Shown here: in pieces, positions 1-5,781 of the stretch
How positions within the stretch are numbered: position 1 is the stretch's first letter
How the letters are laid out: the number at the start of each line of letters is the position of its first letter
Source of the DNA: Lentisphaeria bacterium UBA7640
GTDB taxonomy: Bacteria; Verrucomicrobiota; Lentisphaeria; Victivallales; Victivallaceae
Assembly: GCA_002483765.1 (NCBI GenBank)
Contig: DLIO01000068.1
Location: 1-9,051, forward strand
Direction: 5' to 3'
Length of the DNA: 9,051 nt
Made by a program: the position numbers and the translations under genes
Notes under the pieces: model-generated
What the model saw: only the letters and a program-made list of their open reading frames with translations
What the model was told of the DNA's origin: nothing
Databases searched by the model: none

Positions 1-22
1 CCAATCTTAATGCGCGTTGACA
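1..22 (-). mobile_element. Terminus of a second copy of the MITE-like element, continuing off the left edge
   Basis: Read on the minus strand from 22 to 1, this stretch matches the left end of the element at 5179-5200 at 19 of 22 positions; 11 of the first 12 bases agree (TGTCAACGCGCA against TGTGAACGCGCA). The terminal TGT lies at position 22, so the element body would extend left out of the window. Only one end is visible, so neither target duplication nor element length can be checked. Alternatively it could be a shared 3'-end repeat or a GC-rich hairpin (GCGCG at 12-16 with CGCGC at 24-28). Confidence 0.55.
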
Positions 23-34
23 GCGCGCGAATTA
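23..34. repeat. Half-palindrome abutting the element end
   Basis: GCGCGCGAATTA at 23-34 is identical to 8190-8201, the right half of the palindrome downstream of pta. Here it begins exactly where the element end at 1-22 stops, as if an element had inserted into the middle of such a palindrome. The left half would lie outside the window. Bases 35-117 show no gene or recognisable site; a short plus-strand frame runs to a TAA at 46-48 but is too short to assign. Confidence 0.35.
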
Positions 35-117
35 CGAACTCAACTTAAAGCCATTTCGTTCCATATTTTTATGATTATGATTGCTTTTCGTAGTTGCCGA
101 TTTCTGTGGTTTTTCTT

Positions 118-161
118 CAACAAAAAACCGCGTTCTAAGCATATTTTGCTTAAAACGCGGT
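118..161 (-). terminator. Intrinsic terminator of rpsT
   Basis: A long hairpin spans 127-161. Arms ACCGCGTT (127-134) and AACGCGGT (154-161) are perfectly complementary, then one C/A mismatch, then TAAGCA/TGCTTA, with a 5-nt loop. In the minus-strand transcript the stem is followed by a run of six U (complement of 122-127). It lies 24 bases past the rpsT stop. Confidence 0.88.
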
Positions 162-185
162 ATGTTCGATAAAAAGGAACAGCGC

Positions 186-443
186 TTATTTTGCCGTGCT
201 GTTAAAAAGCTTAGTTAGCTGAGATTTTTTGTTCGCTACTTTATTGCGATGAATAACGCCAGCTTTGCCGACTTTGTCCAACTTGCTACAATATTCGCGC
301 AGAACTGCTTCGGCGCCGGCATCGGCCGATGTGATTGCGGTGCGAAGGCGTTTTTCCATGGTTTTCAACGAACTGATGCGTCCGCGATTTACTAAGTGAA
401 TTTTCTTGCTGTTACGATCTCTTTTGGCTGCTGATTTGTTCAT
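186..443 (-). CDS. rpsT: 30S ribosomal protein S20
   Basis: This 85-residue protein is a primary 16S rRNA-binding component of the small ribosomal subunit. It has the size and very basic composition of S20, with the N-terminal Lys/Arg-rich pattern (NKSAAKRDRNSKK), the central RISSLKTMEKRLRTAI helix and the diagnostic GVIHRNKVANKKSQLTKLF segment at about 62-80. The start is ATG at 441-443, preceded by AGGA ten bases upstream. It is monocistronic: a strong terminator follows it and a candidate promoter lies at 500-527. Nothing is missing or unusual. In many bacteria S20 represses its own translation, but no such element is evident here. Confidence 0.96.
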   Translation of the reverse strand: MNKSAAKRDRNSKKIHLVNRGRISSLKTMEKRLRTAITSADAGAEAVLREYCSKLDKVGKAGVIHRNKVANKKSQLTKLFNSTAK

Positions 444-499
444 TCTTTAACAATCCTGAAATTAATATTTTCCTGTTTTGGGTTTAACGTAAAAGACAT

Positions 500-527
500 A
501 CAATACTGTATTTTCATAAAGTTTCAA
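500..527 (-). promoter_or_regulatory. Candidate sigma70-type promoter of rpsT
   Basis: On the minus strand TTGAAA (complement of 522-527) is followed after 16 bases by TATTGT (complement of 500-505). These match the -35 and -10 consensus at 5/6 and 4/6. Transcription would start about 50 bases before the rpsT ATG. The sequence is AT-rich, so chance matches are possible. Confidence 0.35.
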
Positions 528-574
528 CTGTAAACCAGTTAATTTTTAAAATGAGTTCAAAATCCTTGTTTTGT

Positions 575-603
575 GAGGGTTAGTTTTGAAAATTGCAGCC
601 CTC
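575..603 (-). terminator. Weak hairpin after the Na/Pi cotransporter gene
   Basis: GAGGG (575-579) and CCCTC (599-603) can pair around an inner TTTT/AAAA stem just past the stop at 610. The following U-tract is poor, so this is at best a weak terminator and the gene may read through into rpsT. Confidence 0.25.
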
Positions 604-609
604 TGTTTT

Positions 610-3093
610 TCATGCGTAAATTTTTCCTTGCATTTCGACTTTGTTAAAATTCTCCCAGCCAAAGTCAAGATAATGTGATTGAATAGATTTCGCACGTTCC
701 GCAATATTAGTCAGATGATCAGCGGCTTTTTCCAGTTCGCCAATCAATTCGATGTAGATCACACCAACAATGGCGTCACAATGCCCAGCGCGAAGACGCT
801 CAATATGATTAGCCTCGAGTTCATGGGCCAAGCGATTAACTTGGTCTTCCGATGCAAGCGCTTTATTAACGTAATCTTGGTTGCTGGACTCCAAAGCAGC
901 GATCACATTCAGCGCCAGACTTTCCAGATAACCGCATAACATTTGCAGTTCACCACGCCCTTTTTCTGACAGATCTCCGGATGCATTTTTCAAGCGAACG
1001 GTCAACGCCATAACATTTGCGGTGTGGTCGGCGACACGTTCGGCATCATTAGTACAGTGCATCAACAATGGAATAATAGCAGATTGCGATTCCGTCAGTT
1101 CACGCCTCGTAATCTGCACCAAATAATTAGTGATTTCCGCTTGAAGTTCATCAATATGCTCTTCGCGAAGGTCGAGTTCATTAAACTTGGCCTCGTCCAC
1201 GTCAGAATTGATAAAATGAACATTAACTGCTTGGTCAACCATTTGCCAAGATTCCTTGACCATATAACATAAGGAACGAACGGCTTGTTCAAGCGCTACC
1301 GCGGGGGTATCCAGCAGGTAAGGCTCAAGATATTGGTATTTGATCTTCTCTTCCTTGAGGGGCAATAGCCATTCGCAAAAACGCGCCACGAGAGGAATGG
1401 CGGGAACCATTATCAACGCAGTAATTATATTGAACATGGTATGCACGTTGGCGATATGGCGTGGTAAATTTTGAGGGATAGGAGCGAAAGCATTACCAGC
1501 GGTAATTTGATTAATAACATATAAAATTGCTGGAATCCCCGTACCTCGCCAGGGGATGTAAAGTAGAACAGTAAAAATCAACACACCAAAAAGGTTAAAC
1601 ACAATGTGTCCAACAGCTGCCTGTTTACTAATGCGGTTGGTTGGCAATGAAGCCAGCAATGCAGTGATCGTCGTTCCGATGTTAGAACCCATAATCAATG
1701 GAATTGCCGTGTATAAATTAAGCAACCCACTCGCACCGAGCGCTAGAATTATACCAGTCGTAGCCGAACTGCTTTGCAATACCATTGTCACGGCAATACC
1801 AATACCGATTGCGCCGAGTAATGACTTAGGCGACATAAAACCACCACCAACTGGAGCACAGTCAAATGATCTAAAAAAACTGACGAATGAAGGGAAATCA
1901 GCGATCAGTTTTAGTGAATCGCTCATCATGACCATTCCGAAAAATAACAATCCAAAGCCAAGCACGGCCTCACCCCAGCCTGAAATTAATTTCCAAGTGC
2001 AAAACAGCATTAAAAGCCCACAAATAATCGCCGGTATGGAAAGCTTTGAAACATCCAAAGCAATGATCTGGGTCGTAATCGTCGTACCGATATTTGCTCC
2101 GAAAATAATCCCTATTGCTTGGACTAAATTTAAAAGCCCAGCATTAACAAAACCGATTACCATTACGGTACTAGCGCTAGATGACTGGATGACTGCGGTA
2201 ACCATGGCACCAGCTAGTACCGCAACATAACGATTGCTGGAAAAAAAATGTAAAATACTGCGCATGCGATTCCCCGCCGCTTTCTGCAAGCCATCGCCCA
2301 TCGACTTCATGCCAAAGACAAATATTGCCAAGCCGCCCAGAATAGTCAAAAACAAGCTGTAAAAATTAACGCCGAGCTGTTGAACCGCGATACCACGGGT
2401 ATTTATTGCACCTTTCTTACCAGATATTTCAATATTAACTTCGTAATGACCGGTTGCATCGCCGATTTTTAAACTGTTTTTTGCTTCTCCGTCAGAATCG
2501 GTTAAAACCATATCATGGGAAAGTTTTCCACGATCTTTTGTGGAAGGCGCTGAAGCGATATTAAAAAAAACAGGAACCCCAGTAGCTGGCGCGCCTTGCT
2601 CATTGACCAATTTAACAATCATTGGCTCTGCCAAACTGTTTCCAGAACGCGTCTCCTGCCATGTGCCACGGATCTCTACTCCAGAGATAAAGCGTACGTT
2701 GAGTACTTTGCCTGGCGCATCAGCTGGAATAACCCTTAAATATTGATCGCCGGTTTTCTTTCCTGCGCTAACCAATACTTTGACTAAGCCTCCCTGATCG
2801 GCAACAGCTTCTTTGGTCGACAATATCAGATCAGAATCTGGCCCAACTTCAAATGTAACCTTACTCCCAAAAGCAGGTAAACGGCTCTCACTTCCCAGCC
2901 AACTTCTTTTGGATTTGCCGCTTAATTTAATATAGAGTGCTTTGGAGAATTGTTTTCCAGGAAGCGTAGATTGGCCACCGCCCTGAAAAACCTCTATTTT
3001 ATCCGCGGGAACTTTTTCAGTCCCACCGCATCCAGACAAAAACATCCCGAGCGCTAAAATCAACAACGCGCTTGCTAAATATCTTTTTAACAC
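610..3093 (-). CDS. Na+/phosphate cotransporter-family membrane protein with lipoprotein signal, Ig-like domain and PhoU-like tail
   Basis: This predicted 827-residue protein likely moves phosphate or another anion with sodium, or regulates such transport. In order: a lipoprotein signal (hydrophobic LASALLILALGMF, lipobox LSGC with Cys22); an extracytoplasmic region of about 215 residues ending in a bacterial Ig-like (Big-1-type) module at about 138-238, recognised by the pattern VKLVNEQGAPATGVPVFF then TDSDGEA; a polytopic Na/Pi domain at about 240-580 with duplicated signatures QSSSAS (303-308) with GANIGTT (332-338), and QSSSATT (440-446) with GSNIGTT (469-475); and a helical PhoU-like domain at about 600-805 with NDAERVADH and GELEKAADHLTNIAERA. 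The GTG start at 3093 is preferred over TTG at 3123 because AAGGAG lies seven bases before it and it gives a compact signal peptide. Lipid anchoring ahead of a multi-pass domain is unusual. The substrate is unproven. Confidence 0.9.
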   Translation of the reverse strand: MLKRYLASALLILALGMFLSGCGGTEKVPADKIEVFQGGGQSTLPGKQFSKALYIKLSGKSKRSWLGSESRLPAFGSKVTFEVGPDSDLILSTKEAVADQGGLVKVLVSAGKKTGDQYLRVIPADAPGKVLNVRFISGVEIRGTWQETRSGNSLAEPMIVKLVNEQGAPATGVPVFFNIASAPSTKDRGKLSHDMVLTDSDGEAKNSLKIGDATGHYEVNIEISGKKGAINTRGIAVQQLGVNFYSLFLTILGGLAIFVFGMKSMGDGLQKAAGNRMRSILHFFSSNRYVAVLAGAMVTAVIQSSSASTVMVIGFVNAGLLNLVQAIGIIFGANIGTTITTQIIALDVSKLSIPAIICGLLMLFCTWKLISGWGEAVLGFGLLFFGMVMMSDSLKLIADFPSFVSFFRSFDCAPVGGGFMSPKSLLGAIGIGIAVTMVLQSSSATTGIILALGASGLLNLYTAIPLIMGSNIGTTITALLASLPTNRISKQAAVGHIVFNLFGVLIFTVLLYIPWRGTGIPAILYVINQITAGNAFAPIPQNLPRHIANVHTMFNIITALIMVPAIPLVARFCEWLLPLKEEKIKYQYLEPYLLDTPAVALEQAVRSLCYMVKESWQMVDQAVNVHFINSDVDEAKFNELDLREEHIDELQAEITNYLVQITRRELTESQSAIIPLLMHCTNDAERVADHTANVMALTVRLKNASGDLSEKGRGELQMLCGYLESLALNVIAALESSNQDYVNKALASEDQVNRLAHELEANHIERLRAGHCDAIVGVIYIELIGELEKAADHLTNIAERAKSIQSHYLDFGWENFNKVEMQGKIYA

Positions 3094-3100
3094 TGCTATT

Positions 3101-3106
3101 CTCCTT
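3101..3106 (-). promoter_or_regulatory. Shine-Dalgarno site that fixes the GTG start of the Na/Pi gene
   Basis: AAGGAG on the minus strand sits seven bases upstream of GTG (3093-3091). The alternative TTG at 3123 has only AAGG at four bases' spacing and would add ten residues (MSLFKLRRIA) ahead of an otherwise normal lipoprotein signal. Confidence 0.75.
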
Positions 3107-3215
3107 AGTTTGAATAAGCTCAATTTACCTTTCTTATCAACTTACTCAACGTGAAGATTGAAATCCTAACATGATTCTAACAAATCCGGCGTCAGTTTTT
3201 CGCTAATATTATCCA

Positions 3216-3243
3216 TTGTTTAAATAATAACTTGTGCTATTTT
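3216..3243 (+). promoter_or_regulatory. Possible promoter of ribH-nusB-ftsY
   Basis: TTGTTT (3216-3221) and TATTTT (3238-3243) are separated by 16 bases in the divergent AT-rich gap. The match to consensus is moderate. The gap is too short for an FMN riboswitch and none of its conserved boxes is present. Confidence 0.25.
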
Positions 3244-3289
3244 ATAACTGGTTGATTTTTAAACATTTTCTCAAGGAATTACATTCAAT

Positions 3290-3763
3290 ATGACTAAAGT
3301 TGCTAAAACATACGAAGGGATGCTTCAGGCATCAGGTTTGCGCTTCGGCGTAGTCTGCGCGCGATTCAATGATTTTTTTGTCTCAAAACTCCTGGATGGC
3401 GCAATAGACACAATAGTTCGCCACGGTGGCGATCCGAAGAATATCGAAACTGCGCTGGTTCCCGGAGCATATGAAATACCTTTTATTGCTTCAAAAATGG
3501 CGAAATCAGGCAAATATGACGCAGTCCTAGCGTTAGGCGTGGTTATTCAAGGAGCAACTCCGCATGCTGGTTATATTAATAACGAAGTGGCAAAAGCACT
3601 AGCACAAATTGGGATGGAAACAGGTGTCCCAGTTACTTACGGCATGGTCACCGCTGACAACATTGAACAAGCCATCGAACGTAGCGGCTCCAAAGCCGGA
3701 AACAAAGGCGCGGATGCAGCAATGGCGGCAATCGAAATGGCCAATCTCATAAAAACATTGTGA
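3290..3763 (+). CDS. ribH: 6,7-dimethyl-8-ribityllumazine synthase
   Basis: The enzyme condenses 5-amino-6-ribitylamino-uracil with 3,4-dihydroxy-2-butanone 4-phosphate to make the direct precursor of riboflavin; family members assemble into pentamers or 60-mers in the cytoplasm. At 157 residues it has normal length. Visible signatures are ARFN (24-27), VPGAYEIP (57-64), the phosphate-binding/catalytic loop GATPH (88-92, with His92 as the expected catalytic histidine) and ERSGSKAGNKG (130-140). The loop departs from the usual IRG...H(F/Y)(D/E)Y pattern, reading VIQGATPHAGY. AAGGA at 3273-3277 precedes the ATG by 12 bases, which is long. It heads a tight cluster with nusB; no other riboflavin gene is in view. 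Confidence 0.95.
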   Translation: MTKVAKTYEGMLQASGLRFGVVCARFNDFFVSKLLDGAIDTIVRHGGDPKNIETALVPGAYEIPFIASKMAKSGKYDAVLALGVVIQGATPHAGYINNEVAKALAQIGMETGVPVTYGMVTADNIEQAIERSGSKAGNKGADAAMAAIEMANLIKTL

Positions 3764-3770
3764 GGCGATA

Positions 3771-4274
3771 ATGTCGTTTGAAGAAGACAATGCGAGCAGC
3801 ACCGTACAGCTTCATTCTCGAAGACTCGGGCGCGAGTTCGCAATGCAATTTTTATTCCAGAATGACTTGGCGAAAGATGAAGTAAAGCCAGAGATTTTAG
3901 ATAATTTCTTTGAGGGCGCCGCCGCAAATTTTGACATTCCAGAAAATCGTAATTTTCGCAAAGGAAAAGAATACGCAATCGAACTGATTAATGGCATCAT
4001 TGAACATCAGCTTACAATTGATAAAACACTCAAAAAATTTTCCCAAAAATGGGAGATTGGCCGAATGTCGATTGTTGACCGAAATATCATGCGTGTGGGT
4101 ATTTATGAAATGCTATTCGTCGCCGATGTCCCACCGATTGTCAGTATCAATGAAGCCGTCGGCATCGCCCGCGATTATAGCGGCGAACAATCCGGAAACT
4201 TTATTAACGGCGTATTAAACGGTCTTAAAGATACGCTTACTCGCCCATCTCGCGACGCAGTCAAGGAGCTTTAA
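3771..4274 (+). CDS. nusB: Transcription antitermination factor NusB
   Basis: NusB binds boxA RNA with S10 (NusE) to support antitermination and processive rRNA transcription. The 167-residue all-helical protein shows the family landmarks in order: RRLGREFAMQFLFQ (17-30), W94 with GRM (97-99), VDRNIMRVGIYEM (102-114), INEAVGIARDY (126-136) and FINGVLNGL (144-152). The first 16 residues (acidic and polar) are a short extension before the arginine-rich motif. GAGG at 3762-3765 overlaps the ribH stop and sits five bases before the ATG. The last base of its TAA is the first base of the ftsY ATG (TAATG), indicating translational coupling. Confidence 0.95.
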   Translation: MSFEEDNASSTVQLHSRRLGREFAMQFLFQNDLAKDEVKPEILDNFFEGAAANFDIPENRNFRKGKEYAIELINGIIEHQLTIDKTLKKFSQKWEIGRMSIVDRNIMRVGIYEMLFVADVPPIVSINEAVGIARDYSGEQSGNFINGVLNGLKDTLTRPSRDAVKEL

Positions 4275-5194
4275 TGTCTATCTTCTCCATCTTCAAATCA
4301 GGTCTTCAAAAAACCACTACTGCTGTTACCCGGGCATTTGCCGCGCTCGGCGGTGAGAAATCATGGACTGATGAACATTTTGAAGATCTGGAAGCGATGC
4401 TGATATCCTGCGATTTCGGAGTTACTGCCAGTCAAAAAATTGTCAAAGATATTCGTGATCGCTATCGGCGTGGATTGATTCAAACTTCTGCTGAGCTCAA
4501 ACAAGTTGCTCGAGAAACTGTTATCGGAATCATGTCACAAAACAACCGACAAATCAATTTTGCCGAAGCAGGTAAGCCCACAATTATTCTGATGATTGGC
4601 GTCAACGGTAGTGGAAAAACTACGACCGCCGGTAAATTGGCGTGGATTTATCAAGGACAAGGTAAAAAGGTTATCTTGGCAGCATGTGACACTTTTCGTG
4701 CTGCAGCAGTCGAACAGCTCAAGCTATGGGGCGAACGAACCGGCGCGCAAGTCATTTCATCTGCTCCAAACGCCGACCCATCCAGCGTGGCTTATGATGC
4801 CGTTAACGCGGCTCTCGCCCGGAAAGCTGATATGCTGATCATTGACACCGCGGGACGCCAACATAACCGCAAAGCTTTAATGGATGAATTGGCAAAACTT
4901 CACCGAACCATCGATAAAGTTTATCCAGGAGCTCCTCACGAAGTTTGGTTGACTGTAGATTCTAGTTTAGGCAGTAATGCCATCAATCAGGCCCGTGAAT
5001 TTTCTAAAGTCGCCCAAATTACCGGTTTAGTACTAACTAAATTAGACGGAACAGGAAAAGGCGGTATGGCGGTCGCGTTACATCAAGAATTCGGGCATAA
5101 AGTGTTTTTTGTCGGACTGGGCGAACGCCCTGAAGACTTACAGGATTTCGACCCCAAATTCTACGCCGAAGCGATGTTTGTGAACGCGCATTAA
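4274..5194 (+). CDS. ftsY: Signal recognition particle receptor FtsY, with C-terminus altered by a mobile-element insertion
   Basis: FtsY is the SRP receptor GTPase that docks ribosome-nascent chain-SRP complexes at the inner membrane. At 306 residues it consists only of a short amphipathic membrane-targeting helix (SIFSIFKSGLQK) and the NG domain, without the acidic A domain of enterobacterial FtsY. Motifs: P-loop GVNGSGKTT (109-117), CDTFRAAAVEQL (138-149), DTAGR (191-195), TKLDGTGKGG (255-264) and GLGERPEDLQDFDPKF (281-296). The usual DATTGQN motif reads DSSLGSN (229-235). AAGGAG at 4263-4268 lies inside nusB and the start overlaps the nusB stop. Residues 303-306 and the TAA come from the element at 5179-5776; without it the protein would end Met-Phe-Glu after 303 residues. 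The tail lies outside the known catalytic motifs, so the protein is probably functional. Confidence 0.95.
   Translation: MSIFSIFKSGLQKTTTAVTRAFAALGGEKSWTDEHFEDLEAMLISCDFGVTASQKIVKDIRDRYRRGLIQTSAELKQVARETVIGIMSQNNRQINFAEAGKPTIILMIGVNGSGKTTTAGKLAWIYQGQGKKVILAACDTFRAAAVEQLKLWGERTGAQVISSAPNADPSSVAYDAVNAALARKADMLIIDTAGRQHNRKALMDELAKLHRTIDKVYPGAPHEVWLTVDSSLGSNAINQAREFSKVAQITGLVLTKLDGTGKGGMAVALHQEFGHKVFFVGLGERPEDLQDFDPKFYAEAMFVNAH
5174..5178. repeat. Left target-site duplication ATGTT
   Basis: ATGTT lies directly before the left terminal inverted repeat and is repeated directly after the right one at 5777-5781. It contains the Met301 codon and two bases of the Phe302 codon of ftsY. Confidence 0.8.
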
Positions 5195-5229
5195 AATCGG
5201 CCGATTTTTGCGCATTTAATGTTGCCGGA
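5179..5229 (+). repeat. Left terminal inverted repeat with two internal motifs
   Basis: It pairs with 5726-5776. Two related 18-bp motifs, at 5186-5203 and 5210-5227, agree at 13 of 18 positions (consensus GCGCATTnAAnnnnGCCG) and start 24 bp apart. This spacing suggests two transposase-binding sites at this end. Confidence 0.75.
5193..5209 (+). terminator. Intrinsic terminator after ftsY, within the element end
   Basis: AAAATCGG (5193-5200) and CCGATTTT (5201-5208) form a perfect palindrome followed by another T, overlapping the ftsY stop codon. Forming a loop costs the inner base pairs, so the hairpin is short. It lies inside the inserted element, so the ribH-nusB-ftsY transcript now probably ends in element sequence. 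Confidence 0.5.
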
Positions 5230-5262
5230 GTTGAATGAACGTTTTTTGGTATCTTTTTGGTG

Positions 5263-5310
5263 TTTTCTTTGGTTTTCTTGATATTTCTTGTATTTTCTTT
5301 GGTTTTTCTT
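5263..5310. repeat. T-rich direct repeat inside the element
   Basis: TTTTCTTTGGTTTTCTT at 5263-5279 recurs at 5293-5310 with one extra T, 30 bases apart, in a strongly T-rich tract (about 5241-5312). It encodes nothing recognisable; an open frame on the opposite strand is only a low-complexity Lys/Thr/Glu/Asn string. Confidence 0.6.
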
Positions 5311-5389
5311 TCCGACTTCCTTAGAAAAAAATAGTTTTCATTTGCGCCTTGTTCTTCTTTTTCTTCTACCAATGTGTTGATTGCATCTT

Positions 5390-5398
5390 TGATATAAT
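5390..5398 (+). promoter_or_regulatory. Extended -10 promoter inside the element
   Basis: TGATATAAT is a perfect extended -10 (TGn plus TATAAT). No good -35 lies 16-18 bases upstream, which extended -10 promoters can tolerate. The expected start is near 5405, directed toward ackA, immediately before the predicted closing helix of the candidate RNA. Confidence 0.55.
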
Positions 5399-5404
5399 AT
5401 GATT

Positions 5405-5600
5405 CTCATGCTACTGTATGGCATCTATCGAAGATGCCATGGTATGTGACATGGTGCGTTAAAACCCGGGAAAAATATAGGAGGTGAATAAATCTGAGGG
5501 GAATATGGCATCTAATTGTCGTCACTAATGGATAATAAAAACGTAGCAAATTACCTAGAATGCGGAGCAATCTCGGTACGCTAGACGGCATGTTTTCATT
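5405..5600 (+). ncRNA. Candidate structured small RNA carried by the element
   Basis: It follows the extended -10 at the right distance. CATGCT (5407-5412) can pair with GGCATG (5587-5592), which is followed by TTTT, giving a closed molecule of about 190 nt. Inside are a perfect 9-bp stem ATGGCATCT/AGATGCCAT (5418-5426 with 5432-5440, loop ATCGA) and a 30-nt hairpin at 5555-5584 (CTAG/CTAG, TGC/GTA, GAG/CTC, loop CAAT). The 11-mer TATGGCATCTA occurs at 5417-5427 and again at 5504-5514, so the arm 5432-5440 has two possible partners. It matches no RNA family I recognise: the SRP RNA, tmRNA, RNase P and 6S signatures are absent. The 3' end could instead be the terminator at 5676-5699. Confidence 0.4.
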
Positions 5601-5675
5601 ACACGGCATTGTGTTTATAGTTCTTCTTCGAATGGATATTTTATAAAAAATACTATTTTTTTACTGATTAAATTA

Positions 5676-5699
5676 CACGATTTCATCGGGTGGTTTTTT
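5676..5699 (+). terminator. Terminator-like hairpin in the right part of the element
   Basis: CACGAT (5676-5681) pairs with ATCG and TG (5685-5692, two bulged G), followed by G and six T (5694-5699). It would end transcripts from the element promoter before ackA, with about 290 nt transcribed. The stem is modest and termination may be partial. Confidence 0.45.
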
Positions 5700-5725
5700 A
5701 CGCCCTAATCGAAAAATCGCTGATT

Positions 5726-5776
5726 TCCGGCAACCTGTCATGCTCATTTCCCGGCCATTTCTCGTGCGCGTTCACA
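5726..5776 (-). repeat. Right terminal inverted repeat with two internal motifs
   Basis: This is the inverse partner of 5179-5229. Its two 18-bp motifs (5752-5769 and 5728-5745, minus strand) occupy the same offsets as those at the left end and agree with each other at 12 of 18 positions. TCCGGCAAC at 5726-5734 mirrors GTTGCCGGA at 5221-5229. Confidence 0.75.
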
Positions 5777-5781
5777 ATGTT
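5777..5781. repeat. Right target-site duplication ATGTT
   Basis: ATGTT directly follows the right end. With the next bases it reads ATG TTT GAA TAA (5777-5788), a detached remnant of the original 3' end of ftsY. Confidence 0.8.

Larger units (their letters stand above)
5179..5776. mobile_element. MITE-like non-autonomous transposable element (598 bp) with TGTG...CACA ends
   Basis: The ends are exact 12-bp inverted repeats (TGTGAACGCGCA at 5179-5190; TGCGCGTTCACA at 5765-5776). They extend imperfectly to 51 bp with no gap, agreeing at about 36 of 51 positions and including GTTGCCGGA at the same offset from each end. ATGTT flanks both ends directly. Removing the element and one ATGTT rejoins ftsY as ATG TTT GAA TAA. 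No open frame inside resembles a transposase or any known protein, so mobilisation would need an enzyme in trans. TGT...ACA termini with a 5-bp duplication and two tandem motifs per end fit elements moved by DDE transposases of the Tn7/Tn552/IS21 kind; the family assignment is inference. Its cargo appears to be a promoter, a candidate structured RNA and a terminator, described separately. This accounts for most of the gene-free stretch 5195-5874. Confidence 0.85.

Noticed and set aside
17..45. Perfect -35 hexamer TTGACA on the plus strand
   Set aside because: No acceptable -10 lies 16-18 bases downstream, and the hexamer is part of the element terminus.
1604..2230. Plus-strand open frame of 208 codons
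   Set aside because: It is the antisense shadow of the Na/Pi membrane domain; the minus-strand protein has clear family motifs.
3174..3179. TAGAAT as -10 of the Na/Pi gene (minus strand)
   Set aside because: A good -10 match, but no -35 at a usable distance.
3124..3289. FMN riboswitch upstream of ribH or Pho box for the transporter
   Set aside because: Neither the conserved riboswitch boxes nor a CTGTCAT-type direct repeat is present.
5037..5372. Minus-strand open frame overlapping ftsY and the element
   Set aside because: It is antisense to ftsY and then a low-complexity Lys/Thr/Asn string from the T-rich repeat.
5479..5552. TPP-riboswitch-like words (CTGAG, GGATAAT, CGTAGCA)
   Set aside because: The P2 partner (ACACCC-type) and the CCAG arm are missing, and no thiamine gene follows.
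5406..5609. Minus-strand open frame of 67 codons inside the element
   Set aside because: No ribosome site or recognisable family, and it lies opposite the candidate RNA.
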